From positions 33,806 through 97,805 of the forward strand of contig RWJK01000523.1 of NCBI GenBank assembly GCA_004335835.1: a stretch of 64,000 nt of DNA, read 5' to 3'. Below, in pieces: positions 21,113 to 31,912 of this stretch. The notes under the pieces are model-generated. The model did no database searches, had not been told where the DNA came from, and saw only the letters and a list, made by a program, of their open reading frames with translations. How positions within the stretch are numbered: position 1 is the first letter of the stretch; the number at the start of each line of letters is the position of its first letter. Position numbers and translations under genes: made by a program. This DNA is from Scenedesmus sp. ARA3 (lineage: Eukaryota > Chlorophyta > Chlorophyceae > Sphaeropleales > Scenedesmaceae).

Positions 21113-22541
21113 CCAGACAAGCCCCCAAGAACCCCAAACAAGCCCCAATCAACCCCCAAGCAAACTCAGCACTTCAATCAGCCTCACCTACGGCCATAGT
21201 AGGCTTCACTGCGCGCTGCGCCTGCAGGTAGCGCCGTGTGCACTCCATGGCGGTGGTCAGGAACAGGCACGGCGTGCACAGCACCAGGTAGCGCGACGCA
21301 AGCGCAGCAATGTCTGCGCAGCACAAAGCAGCATGCGAAGTGAGAGTTTATCTTAGTGTCAATGATGTGTGTTGTGGTGTTAGGAGTTTATAGCAGCTCT
21401 ACATACGGTCTCTGCGCCATCACTACATGCAACTGATGCAGCATCATCGCGCTGCTGCACAGGCCCATCCGAAACTGCAATGTAACAACCCCAGAGCCTA
21501 CCTGGCTGCTGCCCCAGCTGCAGCAGTAGCGCATGGGAGTTGAGCCACAGCAGTGCCACTGGGATGCACACCGTCCAGCACACCAGCAGTGCCCGCTGAA
21601 AGATGACGCTGAGCCGCGTGTATGCGCCGGCGCCGTAGGCCTGCCCACATAGTGTCTCCATGCCGGCACTGAGACCCAACGCCAGCGACAGACCTGCAGA
21701 GGATGAGCGATGATGCGCATTGTTGTGTGATTTCAACTGTGTTGCGAGCAGTGATAGGCAGTCGGTTGACCTCTAAATCTTTGGAAAACGGTTCAGCACA
21801 CTAGCAGAGTGCGCTAAAAGATGACGCGTGTATGCGCCGGCCCCGTAGGCCTGCCCACACAGTGTCTCCTTGCCGGCACTGAGGCCCAATGCAAGTGACA
21901 GGCCTGCGATGGATAGATGACAATGCCCGTGTCATAACAGCAGCGAACAACAGCAGCCCTGAGGACAGCAGCAGCAGCAGCTGCAGCAGCATCTCCATGC
22001 ATGCCGGGGCTGAGGCCCAGCACCGGCGACATACCTGCAATGGACGGATGAAAAAAGTGCATGTTATAAAAGCAGCTATGACAGTGTCATAGCAGCACTC
22101 GTAAGAACATCAGCAGCTGCAGCAGCGTCTTCGTGACCATTCTCAGGGCCAACGCATGTGCAGTAGAACACGCTGTTGGGGTCTTGGCCAGCACTACAGC
22201 TGTGACACCATGAAAAGACAACCCAGAGACATGACACATCACCCACGCATTCCATGCTTACACCCTCACCCTTGAAACAAACAGCCTCACCTGTGCAGTT
22301 GAAACAAACAGCCTCACCTGTGCAGTTGAAACAAACAGCCTCACCTGTGCAGTTGAAACAAACCGCCTCACCTGTGCAGTTGAAGCAAACAGCCTCACCT
22401 GTGCAGTTGTACACGGAGTTGGCCAGCACTGAGCTGCTCAGGCTGAGTGCGCCCAGCTGCCCTATGAAGATGGCCCCGATGATGCTCAGCGCGTAGCCAG
22501 CCATGTTGTTGGCCATGAGCGGGCCTGCCAGCCGCCAGACC
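16012..22541 (-). CDS. MATE family multidrug/toxin efflux transporter (N-terminal exon not certain)
   Basis: Membrane antiporter exporting organic cations or secondary metabolites. Ten exons in phase: 22399-22541, 21502-21693, 21188-21313, 20093-20318, 19258-19328, 18738-18804, 18209-18273, 16964-17228, 16580-16682, 16012-16131, about 459 codons. Diagnostic stretches in order: PLMANNMAGYALSIIGAIFI (TM1), GLSLALGLSAGMETLCGQAY, DIAALASRYLVL, AATLAASPFIFWAF, KYGLPAAAMISLEWWAYE, LLPNAEVALSTMGVCLNI, YMLPLGLGAAVNTSIGNAM, FFDGVNAVVGGCLRGAG and WQREVERVQGLL. This covers the whole 12-TM fold of the plant-type MatE family, so only a short N-terminal tail is missing. The entry phase (2 nt carried in) requires an upstream exon; a Ser/Ala-rich candidate is noted separately. 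Introns are unusually crowded with partial copies of the exons. Substrate cannot be inferred. Confidence 0.88.
16335..16440 (-). repeat. Downstream copy of MATE exon 9 end
   Basis: LAFRGGMRIHGFWWGVAAGAAVQ plus GTGTGC repeats the 3' part of exon 16580-16682 (GMGIHGFWWGVAAGAAVQ). It lies downstream of it in the last intron. Two further short copies of the same exon's start, with acceptors, lie upstream at about 16755-16800 and 16845-16880. Confidence 0.7.
17105..17955 (-). repeat. Sixfold tandem array of the MATE exon 8 acceptor and start
   Basis: The true exon start (16964-17228: GHAATAKRAFLGGIASGAFLQAA) is preceded by five more copies at about 17301-17383, 17445-17524, 17574-17654, 17717-17792 and 17862-17942. 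The period is roughly 130-145 bp. Each copy ends in its own cag/tcag acceptor (the copies at 17524 and 17792 use gttcag) and encodes close variants of the same peptide. Linkers contain the repeated caagaggcgggaacagcag. Only the proximal copy continues into the rest of the exon. Confidence 0.88.
18426..18735 (-). repeat. Two ~195-bp repeats including a donor copy of MATE exon 6
   Basis: The stretch gtcagacaatgcagctca..., a GCTGT-rich run and the exon end (LNINAW with GTGAGC) occur twice, around 18428-18560 and 18623-18760. The distal copy at 18533-18565 lies downstream of true exon 18738-18804, as expected for donor-side duplication. Confidence 0.7.
19605..20695 (-). repeat. Copies of MATE exon 4 on both sides of the true exon
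   Basis: Exon 20093-20318 has two upstream copies of its 5' half (AATLAASPFIFWAFMVKAQL) with acceptors, near 20410-20520 and 20588-20695. It also has two downstream copies of its 3' half (GGWSKEAFADWPEYM with GTGAGC-like donors), near 19830-19912 and 19605-19680. Also in this region, 19150-19190 repeats the end of exon 5 (TILILAG plus GTATGT). Confidence 0.8.
21045..21080 (-). repeat. Downstream copy of MATE exon 3 end with donor
   Basis: QRAVKPTLAVG|GTGAGG duplicates the end of exon 21188-21313 (QRAVKPTMAVG|GTGAGG). It lies in the following intron, next to a CTG tract. Confidence 0.7.
21801..22035 (-). repeat. Two upstream copies of MATE exon 2 start
   Basis: At 21801-21904 the sequence repeats GLSLALGLSAGKETLCGQAYGAGAYTR behind a ctgcag-type acceptor. 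At about 21995-22035 a diverged third copy (GMSPVLGLSPGM) follows another acceptor. The true exon is 21502-21693. Confidence 0.75.
22285..22419 (-). repeat. Exact 27-bp x5 array, each unit carrying the MATE exon 1 splice donor
   Basis: The element cctcacctgtgcag starts at 22285, 22312, 22339, 22366 and 22393, a constant period of 27. On the sense strand each unit reads NCTG with a GTGAGG donor inside it, continuing in frame as EAVCF before the next unit. The first donor (exon end 22399) gives the standard protein. Using a later donor would add 9, 18, 27 or 36 residues without changing frame or meeting a stop. Units are nearly identical (single-base differences), implying recent expansion or homogenisation. 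Confidence 0.92.
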
Positions 22542-22880
22542 CTGCGCAGTGCGGACACCAAATATAGCGTGCTAGCTTGTTGGCCAGCTGCCACATACTG
22601 GGCATTACACAGACAGCATGTTGTTGGCCATGAGCGAGCCAGCCAGCCGCCACACCCTGCGCAGTGCGGACACCAAATTTAGCGTGCTAGCTTGTTGGCC
22701 AGCTGCCACATACTGGGCATTACACAGACAGCATGTTGTTGGCCATGAGCGGGCCAGCCAGCCGCCACACCCTGCGAAGCATGAATAGTATGTGGGGTGT
22801 AGGGTTGGCGCCGACAGTATTTTGGGTGTGGCCATGTTGTTGCTTATCAGCTGCCACATCTCGGGCATTACACGTGCAGC
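22501..22880 (-). repeat. 115-bp tandem repeats of the MATE first membrane exon start
   Basis: Identical blocks begin at 22503, 22618 and 22733 (period exactly 115). Each encodes RRVWRLAGPLMANNM or a one-residue variant behind a cgcag acceptor. A diverged fourth (MWQLISNNMA) is near 22830-22880. Only the first block continues into AGYALSIIGAIF. The others read MLSV and end, so they are upstream acceptor-side copies. Confidence 0.88.
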
Positions 22881-23039
22881 ATCTGCGCAAGCACTCTTGG
22901 CATGTTGTTGTGGGGATGGCTGCGTTGCGCTGACTGCTGGCAGGCAAGCAGCTGCTGCTGTGTTGCTGCCCACAGCAGTGTGGAGCTGTGTCTGCAGCCC
23001 TAGGCCGCCACCCCACCTGCTCAAATCTCTTGTGACTAG

Positions 23040-23375
23040 GTACTGAGTGACTTTGTGTCTGCTGCGTTGCTGCTTGCTGCTGCTGGGACTGCTGGGATTG
23101 CTGCTGCTGTGTTTGCTGCTGCTGCTGTTGCTGCTGCTGCCGGCTGTGGTTCCATTGCTGGATGCACTGGCAACTTCATGCACAGTAGAACCTGCAGCAA
23201 CCTGGGCGGCGGGGTCCAAAGCTTGCACTGGCAAAGGCACAGGTTCAGCTTGCACTGGCTTTGGCCCTGCTGCTGCTGCTGCTGCTGCTGCAGCAGCAGC
23301 ATCCGCTGCTACTCCTTGTGCATCGCTCGGAGAGCTGCGCAAAGGTATGAGGCTGCGCCTGGCTGTGGTCCACCC
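23040..23375 (-). CDS. Candidate N-terminal exon of the MATE gene (Ser/Ala/Pro-rich)
   Basis: A minus-strand open frame here encodes a cytosol-type low-complexity segment: poly-Ala, then PKPVQAEPVPLPVQ, then Ser/Asn-rich. Its repeats are CAG/AGC on the sense strand, as in the other exons of this window and unlike the introns. It could be the hydrophilic N-terminal tail of the transporter, but I could not fix a start codon or a donor with the required phase. It may instead be non-coding. Confidence 0.25.
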
Positions 23376-24605
23376 TGCATACAACACAGTGCAATTCAAA
23401 ACAGCAGAATTACGTTGATGCTGCACTATGCTGCTGTAAAAAAGCAGGTGCTGGCAGGTGAATCCATGCAGTGGCAGCAGCAAGTCAAGGTGCCACTGCT
23501 GCCATTGCCTGCACCAAAAGCATGGGCCAAACGCGGTCTGCATTAGTATGGAAGTAATTGCTTGATGTCAGGAATAACTATGGCAGCCCCATAAGCACGG
23601 TAGAGGGTATTCCACGCGCAACTGGACAGCACAGCAGCAGATACCTGAAGGACAAGGGCATGTCCTGCGCACGCATTTCACTCCTACAGCCTGCCATCTG
23701 CCCCTGTGTAAGGTATCATGCAATGCCTTCATCCGTTTGATGGTTTATTGTCGCAATGGGCGGCCTCAGAAGCCACGGGCGAGCAGAAGTGTAGCTGCGA
23801 CACAGCTGTCGGGGCTTTCTCTGGTGCAACCACAGGCTTCAATAATGTCAGCAGATCGTCAACGTTTTGGCATCATCGCGATGCGGAGCGGCAGCAAAGC
23901 AAAACAAGGGTTATTTGAATTCAGGAAAGTATCTAGCTGTTCCTGTCGGGTACAATCACAGCACGTTGTGTTGTGCCTTTAGCTGCCCAGCTGCTTGACC
24001 AAGTCAACTCTCGTGTCAAAATATGTTCAGCAGTGGCGTACGTGGCTGAACTGACATGCTGACGGTACTGCCAACATGCATGTGACACCAGGTCCACAGA
24101 ACAGCCTGCAGCGCCAACCGGCACTTCTGAGGCCCTGACGTAAATGCCTGCTGCGACAACAATGCCCTGCCCTCCCCATGCAAGCAGGTCGCTGCAGCAA
24201 CCAACCAGAGGTAGGGCCCTCAGGGCCTTGCAGGGCCTGCAAGCCTTGCAGGAAAGTCACGGCATAGTGCCGGAGAAGAAGTTGCATCACAGTTGCCGCG
24301 CACAGCTGCAGGTGTTTCTGCTGCGGCCGCGCAAGTTTTATTCAAAACGTGCTCAATCTCACGAGGATGCCACATCTTCTACAAGATGGAGTGACCTTTC
24401 AAAGGTCGCTGATGGCGACTGGCCATATGATATGCCAAGGCTTCCTCCAAAGCAAACTTCCCCGCTGGCGGTACTCAGCGCTGGTGGGATGCGCTGCCAA
24501 AGGCGCAGCTAAGCCTAGCCTGCTGTCAGCTATTAGTAACATGCGGCTACAACAGGACTCATGTTACATGAGCCTCAACCAGGTGGCATTGGAAGGGGCT
24601 GCTGC
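23376..24605. other. Intergenic / MATE upstream region, no gene recognised
   Basis: Short frames only. A TGTAA motif on the minus strand at 24564-24568 serves as a likely poly(A) signal for the hydrolase gene. No repeats of note. Confidence 0.45.
24564..24568 (-). promoter_or_regulatory. Candidate TGTAA poly(A) signal of the hydrolase gene
   Basis: TTACA on the plus strand, 38 bases beyond the stop codon at 24606-24608. Confidence 0.45.
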
Positions 24606-27280
24606 TCACTGCTGCAGGCCCCTGCTAGCAGTGCAGCTGCTGCTGCCTTCAAATGGCAGAGCAGCTGCACGCACAGCAGGTAGCAGTTCAGTACTGCCGC
24701 CGCCGCCGCTGCTGCTGCTGCTGCTGCTGCGCAAGCCTAAGTGAAACTGTCTGCTCGGCAGCTCGCCACAGGCTGCCGACACACCCACAGGTGCACTGGC
24801 AGCAGCAGCGCCATGCCCAGCCTGGCCAGCTGCCAGTGCCTCCAGAGCCAGGCACAGCCTATTCACCACCAGCGTGGTGTGTGTCTCGCTGGGGAAGTAG
24901 ACAGCTTGGCAGCCTGGGATGCTCTCGTATGCACGCGCCATGGCCAGCGTCACCAGCGGGTCCTGCAAGCAATGCGAGGAGAAGCTGGGTACAATTCAAC
25001 CCTCATGAACGGCATTTTGGCTCGCTGGGGTAGTGCCTGAGGCAGGTCAGTCCTGTACTACTTTACTGTATCGTATTGTATTGCAAAACAGCGGCAGCCG
25101 CACTTGAGCATGTAGACGCAGCAGTGTGTGCGTGTGCGTCGTGTACGTCGGTGGCTGTTTTGAGTGCTCCACAGCTGCTCGTGGGCATGTTAGATATGTA
25201 TTGTCAATCAGGTGCGACAGCTTGGGATCAGAGCTTGGGAATGCCGCCTCTCGCATGGTAACGGCACCATAGTCGCTGGCTGAACAGAACCACAACACCT
25301 GCACCATGACCCAGAGACCGCAGAAAACGTTGCTGGCTGCTAGGCTGCCAGCCACCCACCTGCAGGCCGTGCCACAGGAATGCATGCGGCACCTGAATGT
25401 CCTGCAGCCGGAAGCCCCAGCAGCGCTGCGCCAGCGCCATCTCATGCACCACGCCCCAGGCCCCGGCTGACAAGCCCTCCAGCACTGCTGCCCTGATGGC
25501 CTGCGCGATGTGCGGCGTGGACTGTGGCAGGTGGTGTTGTGGGTGTTCGTCCAGGAAGCATGCGTTCAAGGATCCAAGCAGCAGCAGCGGCGGTGGCGGC
25601 AATAACAGCAGTGATGCGTCAGGTAGGGAGCAGAGAATGGCCGTTCAGCTGGGGCTGGTGACTTGAAGCCTTGCTGGGTGTCATGGCATCAACATCATGT
25701 TTGTGCGGCAGCAGCACTGCACAGGCATGATCTGTGCAGGCACAGGCAGCGCATCAGCAGCAGCTGCCAAGCTGCATGTCAATGTACGAGCAAACAGACG
25801 GCACCCACTGCCAGCTGCTGCTGCTGCAACTGCTTGATGCACGCCATGTAAGCCCTGCAACACCAACTTCAGCTGGCACCAGCCAGACAGTGCCATGTCA
25901 CCTGCAGTGCCTGCTTGTCCTGCGGGTTCAGCGCAAAGCGCTGCATGCAGTGCTCGTCCCATGCCAGCCACTTGCCGGTGGCCCTCCACACAGCACGAGC
26001 CACACCAGGGCAGCGCCTGGCAGCATCATGACAGGGAACGGGTATGGTGGCGGAGGGAGATGCAGGTTGTGATGGATATAGTCCATGCAACAGCAAGGAA
26101 GCAGCAGCAGCAGCAGCGGCAGCAGCTGGTGGTGTGATAATTAGGTCTGCCTGCGATTGCTGCTGGCTGCTGTGCGCAACACCGACTTCATGATGCAACC
26201 ATCTGGCCATCAAATAGCATCTGATGCTGCACACACAGGTTCACCATCGCTGAATCATGCTATTGCTGGCTGCCAGTTGCTCGTGGCTTGCATCTCTGGT
26301 TGTTAAACCTGCAACTCCACTCACCTAGCCATCGCCAGCAGCAGTGCATTTGCTGCTGTCATTCCAGGCCTGGTGCTGCCATCAACAGGCCCCAAGGGAC
26401 ACAGCAGCCCCAGCCCTGTCACGCGCTGCTCCCCAATAAACCTTGCACACGCCGCAGCAAACGGCGCGCCGCCGGACGCCCCTAGGATGCCGAAGCGGCC
26501 GATTGCTAAGTGGTCTGAGAGCTGCTGGAGGGCTGAAGCCCAGTTCTGCAGGCTGTGCTGTGGGGTGAAGGGAGTGCCTCCAAAGCCTGGCCTGTCGACT
26601 GCGATGAGCCGGACGTGTAGGCGCTGCGCTGCCTCGTGCAGCATGCTGCCGCCGATGCGCGAGCCGGGCCTGTTGAGGGGATGGATTGAGTGAGAAAGAC
26701 ATGAAAATTAAAAGGGACGCGACTCATGTCTCAATCTACAGTGACAGGAAGAAAGAGGGGAAGACAGCTAGGAGGCATGAAGTGGGCAGGCAGGAGGGTT
26801 GGTGCGTGGACACCCAGGCACGTGTTGTGTGGGAGGCTGGGTGTTGCAGGGTGCTTTGGGCTGCGGAGGGTGTTTGGGTCAGCCGGTGGAATTGGTGGCA
26901 GATGTTTGCCAGCAAATCATTTGCAGAGAAGTGGCTGCCCTAGTACATGCAGGAGCGCTACATGTAGCACCGCAGCAGTGTTAAACATCAGGTTGTGCAG
27001 CTGGTGACCATTGCGTTGCAGCTGTGTGTCACGCCATGCAGCATGCGTGAAGCGGTTGCCATCAGCTGCAACACGCCATGCTAGTGTTGACGCTAACAAC
27101 ATTGGAGGGTACGCTGGCATGCTAGCCAGCTACTTACCAGCCATGTTGGTAAAATACTACACTGTCTGAGTCTGGAGCGCCGAACTCGGCGTATGTGAGC
27201 TGCTTTATGGCGTTGCTGCCTTGCGTCCAACACTTGTGCAGCTGCAGGGCAGACACCTGCTGCCTAACAAGCTGCTGCAT
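24606..27280 (-). CDS. Alpha/beta hydrolase fold protein (373 aa)
   Basis: Five exons joined in phase: 27138-27280, 26325-26669, 25902-26016, 25360-25521, 24606-24962. The fold is clear: YAEFGAP near residue 31, oxyanion loop HGWPGSR (46-52, split across intron 1), VDRPGFGGT (72-80), nucleophile elbow GASGG with Ser113, acid loop HGLQDPLVT (Asp256) and catalytic His283 in SETHTTLV. So the triad Ser-Asp-His is intact. Such proteins in plants and algae are lipases, esterases or epoxide-hydrolase relatives; the substrate cannot be told. The C-terminus adds ~80 residues of low complexity (poly-Ser, Gly) past the fold. The start is the first in-frame ATG upstream of the core; no transit peptide is obvious. 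A TGTAA lies about 40 bases past the stop. Confidence 0.85.
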
Positions 27281-28056
27281 CCCAACTAGACCCACGGCTA
27301 GCCACCCTGGGGAATTGATGGTAATAGAATAAAAATAGGTATTTTACCAGGACCTGAGTCTAAGCAAGCGCATACATGTAGGGTATTTGGCGCCTTGCCT
27401 AGGTATGCTTGTGATTCATAACGTTGATCGCATCTGTTTGCATATCCTCATCAGCTGCACCTGAAAGAGCACCCTCATCACCTTTAGGGTCAACAAAAGG
27501 CACGCGGGGGCCTCGGGAAGGCAAAGGCATCAGCATCTCCTTGATCCTGGTCACCAGGCACGAATTCATGATGCGAGTGTCGTTCTGCCGCACTCACCAC
27601 TGCAATGCAGACAACAATGTGCACGCCCAAATTTGAAATGTTAAGCATGCTGTTGGCGCTACCTTGGAACGGTCTGCAAGCAGAGTGCCTGCCCTTACCC
27701 CCCTGCGTGCCACGTATTGTGGGCTGATTACACAGTCATTGCACGCATGACTGATACAATGGCTTTACAACCAACTTAACTGCATCATTTGGATGCTCGC
27801 ACATTCCACAACAGGGGGCAGGGCTTGCAGAATTCAACTTGTCAAGTTGTCAGTCAAGTTGCACTGCACTGCATGGCATGTTGTGGTTCTAGTCTCAGTC
27901 TGTTCGCAACGTAACCCAGTAGGCATTTTAAAACAATTGTAGTTTTATTGCCACTTCCGAGTACGATCGACTGCCCGCTCTTCATCGTAAGCTGCATGCC
28001 ACAGGCAGTGTGAGCACCTGCACTTGTTCCGCTTGCCGTGCTGTCACGATCACATC
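27281..28056. other. Divergent promoter region between hydrolase and SEH1
   Basis: The two genes are transcribed outward from here. A minus-strand frame at 27399-27593 (containing RGPRVPFVDPKGDEGALSG) has a protein-like composition but no start context, splice partner or recognised family. No TATA box seen. Confidence 0.4.
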
Positions 28057-31000
28057 ATGCATCAAGGAAGTAGAACGTGTCAGATCAGCAGCGAAGGCGC
28101 TGTTCTCGATGCCTGCTACACTCTAGCTGGTGACAAGGTAGCCACCTGCAGCAGTACAGGAGCCATCCAGGTAAACAATACAAGGTATTCTGCTAGCCGT
28201 GCTTCTGATGACAATCTTAAGATAGAATGGCATGTGGGTCGTATACATTGCAAAGGGTGCTGTGCTGGTCTCTACAGCCGCTGCGTAGTGACAGCGAAAT
28301 GCTGCTGCAGCAGCAGGCACAGCAACCAGCAGCAGCGGCACCTGGCTTGCGCCCGACATATGTAATGTGTGTTTTGCTACGTGACGTTCAGGTGTGGTCA
28401 TGTGAAACATCAGAGGCATCCTGGGATCTGCTGCATGTAGAAGAGGTGCGGAGCATACACAGCATAAAAAGCCACACTTGCCAGCCCAACTGCAAAGAAC
28501 AGAAGCACCGGCAGCTGCGCTAGTGCCAGCAAGAGCGGCCAGTCAGATGCTGCTTGCTCACAGCAGTACATTGCTTGGCAGTAGGCCATCCGCACAGCAG
28601 CAGTGCCTGCTTCAACCTTTGGATGTGATGCAGCAGAGCTCAGCTGTGCCTGTGTGCACAGCAACTTGCCTCCTTTTACCGGCATACCTGCACCATCAAC
28701 ACATCAGCATGTCTTGCTTTGTCAGCTTGTCACCTACCAACTCTAGCATCACAGCAAGCTTGTAGTAGCATCACACGTCACTGCAGCTGACACTACCTAT
28801 TCTTAAACTAAATGTAAATGTTGAATCCCATGTTCTGTGTGTGGTGCAGCTGCCTGATCAGCCCACCCTGCTGGCCTGGTGCCATCCTGAGCATGGCCAA
28901 GTGCTGGCAGTCGGCACTAGCAGCGGCACAGTGCACATCCTGCAAGGCCCACCCCCTTCCAGCAGCAGCACCAGCAGCAGCAGTGAGAACGGCAACAGCA
29001 GCAGCCAGCAGCAGCACAGCAGGGAGGGCTGGGGAGTGACTGGCAAGCTGCCGCGGGGGCAGGGAGCAGTGAGGTGAGTGAAAGGACGGATGATTACAGT
29101 GCACAGTTAGTAGTTGCTGGCTGGCTGATCGCGCTGTCCCTGCGCAGTGTGCGCAGCACAAGGAGTGCTTGTTGCACACCACAGAGCAGTGCAGGCGTTG
29201 ACAATGATGCATGTTGGGGTGCTCACTTTATAAAGTGTGTGTAGACATGGTACTGTGTGTAGAAATGGACAAAAAGAAGAGGATGCACTGCAATGGTGCA
29301 GCAGCTGTTACAGCTGGTACAAGCAGCAGCGCTTGCACGCAGCCAATGTGCATGTTGTTTGCGTGGTATGTGCTTGCCGTATGCATGAAGGAAAGTGCAT
29401 GCACATGTTGCATGCTCCCTGCATGCGCGCTGGCAGTGCCTTTCATGTGTTGTGTTGTGTGCTGATGCCAGTTACGGTAATGTGCCATCCTCTGCTGCTG
29501 CCATCCCTTGCACGGCCACATTGCTCTTGCAGCGCGCTTGCATTCGCACCCAGGCAGCAGGGTCTCGTGCTGGCAGTTGGCTACAGCAGCTCACCAGCAG
29601 CAGCAGCGCGGCTGGGCAGCAGCCTCGGCAGCAGCAGCAGCGTGCTGCTGTTCGAAGCTGCGGGAGTGGTCAGGCAGCAGCTGCAGTGGACGCTTCTAGG
29701 AAAGATCCAGGTGTGTTGAGCAATGGAAGTGTCTGCGTGCTTTTTAGCTTAGCCTGTGCTGTTCTGTTGGAACATCGTTGCCTTCCTGGGCAAGCACAAA
29801 TCTTCTTGTGCGTGGGGCACACATCTGCTGCTGCATGTTTTGCATGCAGATGCTCAGGTGCACATTCAGCCACCACTGCTGCTGCTTGTCCCACTGCTGT
29901 GTGTGCAGCTGCCTGTTGAGGCTGACAGCTGCAGCAGCTTGTGCTGGCGGGAGGCGGCAGCAGGCCTGCCGCCGCTGCTGGCGGTTGGCCACAGCAGGGG
30001 TGGCGGCATCTGGGCCTACCAGCAGCCCAGCATGCGCTGGAAGGTGCGCTTCATATACAATGATATGCATACACACAGAACTTGCTGCAGTGACTCAGCA
30101 GCATGCAATTAAAGGTGAGTGACATGCATACATGCTCCATGTGTTGCAGCGGCGGTGCTGTGGCGTTGGCTTCGCCGGGGATGACCCGACGCATCTGGGC
30201 CTACCAGCAGCCCAGCATGCGCTGGAAGGTGCGCGCCATACACACATGCAGCGTGTAAACGGATGTATCTATACAGCTCCTGGACTCGGAAGTAAGCATG
30301 CACCGTGTTTTGCCGCGGCAGTGCTGGGGTGTCAGCATCTGCAAAGGTTGACCATATGCACTGCATCATTGTGCCACGCATCAAGTTTGAAATGCACCAG
30401 CAAACGTCGTGTAGCAGCACACTGCAGCCTGACGAACAAGGGTCGTTTGTTATTCACTAATTACCACTGACCATCACTTCTCATCCTTTGTGTTTTGATA
30501 TCCTTGAATGTCCTGCGATCCTGCAGGAGCTGTGCTCTCTACCAATTCCTGCAGCCGCGCAGCAGCAGCAGCAGCAGCAGCAGCTGCAGGCAATGCACTG
30601 GGCACCAGCCCTCAGCCGCCCCCGGGAGCTGCTTGCCGCATCTTTCGGCAGCACTGTGGCCCTCTACAGCCTCACCCCTGCAGCTCCACAGAATAAAACT
30701 GTTAGTCACCACACCCTGCAGCAGCCAGGTCAGCAGCAGCTGGCAGGCCTGCAGGTAGAGCTGGTGACGGTCATGGAGCACCCTGCTCCGGTGTGGAAGC
30801 TGGAGTTTAACATGATTGGCAATACGCTGGCCTGCAGCTTGGATGGAATGCCGGAGGTCTGGTTCTGGATGCCTGTGGGGATGCAGAGGCTGGAGGGGCT
30901 TGCAGAGTGGAGTGTGGTGTCAAAGAGTGAGTTGGGTGCGGCTGGGGTGCTATATTGCAGATTTTTCGTTTGTTATAATCCTAGCAGGAAAGATCTTTTC

Positions 31001-31631
31001 AGTGACCACTTCGTTCGACTACTTCCATCTGCTTTACATGCTAAAAACTGTGCAAACTCCATGTCAACAGAGCTGGGCGCTGCACGCAGCGTGGGGGTCG
31101 TGGCAGAGGGTTGTTTAGCAGTAGCACCTTGCAGCTGGGTGTGTTGTTTCGGGTTGCAGGGGAGCTGCAAGGGGCTTGGGTTGGGCTGTTGTACAGCTCA
31201 GCATGCAGTGCCGCTGCAATGCTGCAGCTGCGGCAAGGCATGCAATGAGCTGAAGCTGTGTCTGTTGGTAGTTTGCTTTGTGAAGGTACGCAGAGGAAAA
31301 ATTATGCACAGGACACAGAGTGCACCACCCCACACGTATGCTATGCAGACACCACTGCAGTAGCCAGCTCAGGTTTGGGCTGGGCTGATACTGAGATTTC
31401 TCTAATTAGTACTACAAACTGCTCCGTTCAGTGTGACGATTTGCATGTTTGGCGCACTGCCATATGGCATGCATCCTGCCATGATGTGACTGCCTTTCCT
31501 GTCCGTGTTGCTGACAAACCAACCCTGCTATTGCTGCTATTGCTGCTGCTGCTGTTGCTGCTGCTGCTATTGCAGTCAAGGGCAACCCAGAGGCCAAGGC
31601 ACAGGCAGCAGATGGTCACATGCTGGACTGA
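28057..31631 (+). CDS. SEH1: Nucleoporin SEH1 (WD40 beta-propeller, 386 aa)
   Basis: Scaffold WD40 protein of the nuclear pore Y-complex, also part of the SEA/GATOR2 complex that signals amino acid status to TOR. Exons 28057-28170, 28392-28445, 28850-29073, 29533-29710, 29909-30043, 30527-30926 and 31576-31631; all phases close. Family blocks in order: DKVATCSSTGAIQVW (human RRMATCSSDQSVKVW), WCHPEHGQVLAVGTSSG, VSALAFAPRQQGLVLAVGYS, LPPLLAVGHSRGGGIWAYQ, MHWAPALSRPRELLAASFG, and APVWKLEFNMIGNTLACSLDG. The last exon restores the frame and ends in HMLD. Poly-Ser and poly-Gln tracts sit in loops between blades. The start ATG is the first in frame before the conserved block. Sec13 is less likely given the block spacing. 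Confidence 0.88.
30145..30232 (+). repeat. Downstream partial copy of SEH1 exon 5 with donor
   Basis: GGCGGTGCTGTGGCG... RIWAYQQPSMRWK|GTGCGC repeats the end of exon 29909-30043 (GGGIWAYQQPSMRWK|GTGCGC). The copy lies in the next intron, about 185 bases downstream. Confidence 0.8.
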
Positions 31632-31729
31632 TAAGGGGTAAACACTGGTAGTACGGCGCAGCCTGCTGCGGCAAGGCTGCATGGCAAACATATTTGCAGT
31701 TTTTTTGTGCCAAAGCTGCCGTTTGGGCT

Positions 31730-31912
31730 TTAAGCGATCAGCTTGCGACGCATGATCAGGATGCAGCAGGGCAGGTAGTGCCAGATGGATGCGGCATACA
31801 GGGTGAGGTGTCCCGGCGGGAACATGTGGCACTGCTGGTTGCTGGCCACTGACTGCCTCAGTGAGGCCAACTGTGACGACAGGCTTTTGGCGGGGGTGCC
31901 AGCAGGAACTCT
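31730..31912 (-). CDS. Possible last exon of an unidentified minus-strand gene
   Basis: An acceptor (CATTGCAG) is followed by a 60-codon open frame ending in TAA. It contains SSQLASLRQSVASNQQ, then CHMFPPGHLTLYAASIW and a basic end (MRRKLIA). The residues look protein-like and the PPG turn recalls lipase-type enzymes, but this is weak. No upstream exon could be joined before the plus-strand gene at 32517. It would be convergent with SEH1. It may be a fragment. Confidence 0.25.
   Translation of the reverse strand, partial: RVPAGTPAKSLSSQLASLRQSVASNQQCHMFPPGHLTLYAASIWHYLPCCILIMRRKLIA

Noticed and set aside
22285..22419. Regular 27-bp repeats could suggest a CRISPR-like array
   Set aside because: Units are directly adjacent with no spacers and coincide with an exon end and donor in a eukaryotic gene.
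27399..27593. Minus-strand frame upstream of the hydrolase as an extra 5' exon or transposon piece
   Set aside because: No phase-compatible donor to the hydrolase exon at 27280 and no retroelement motif.
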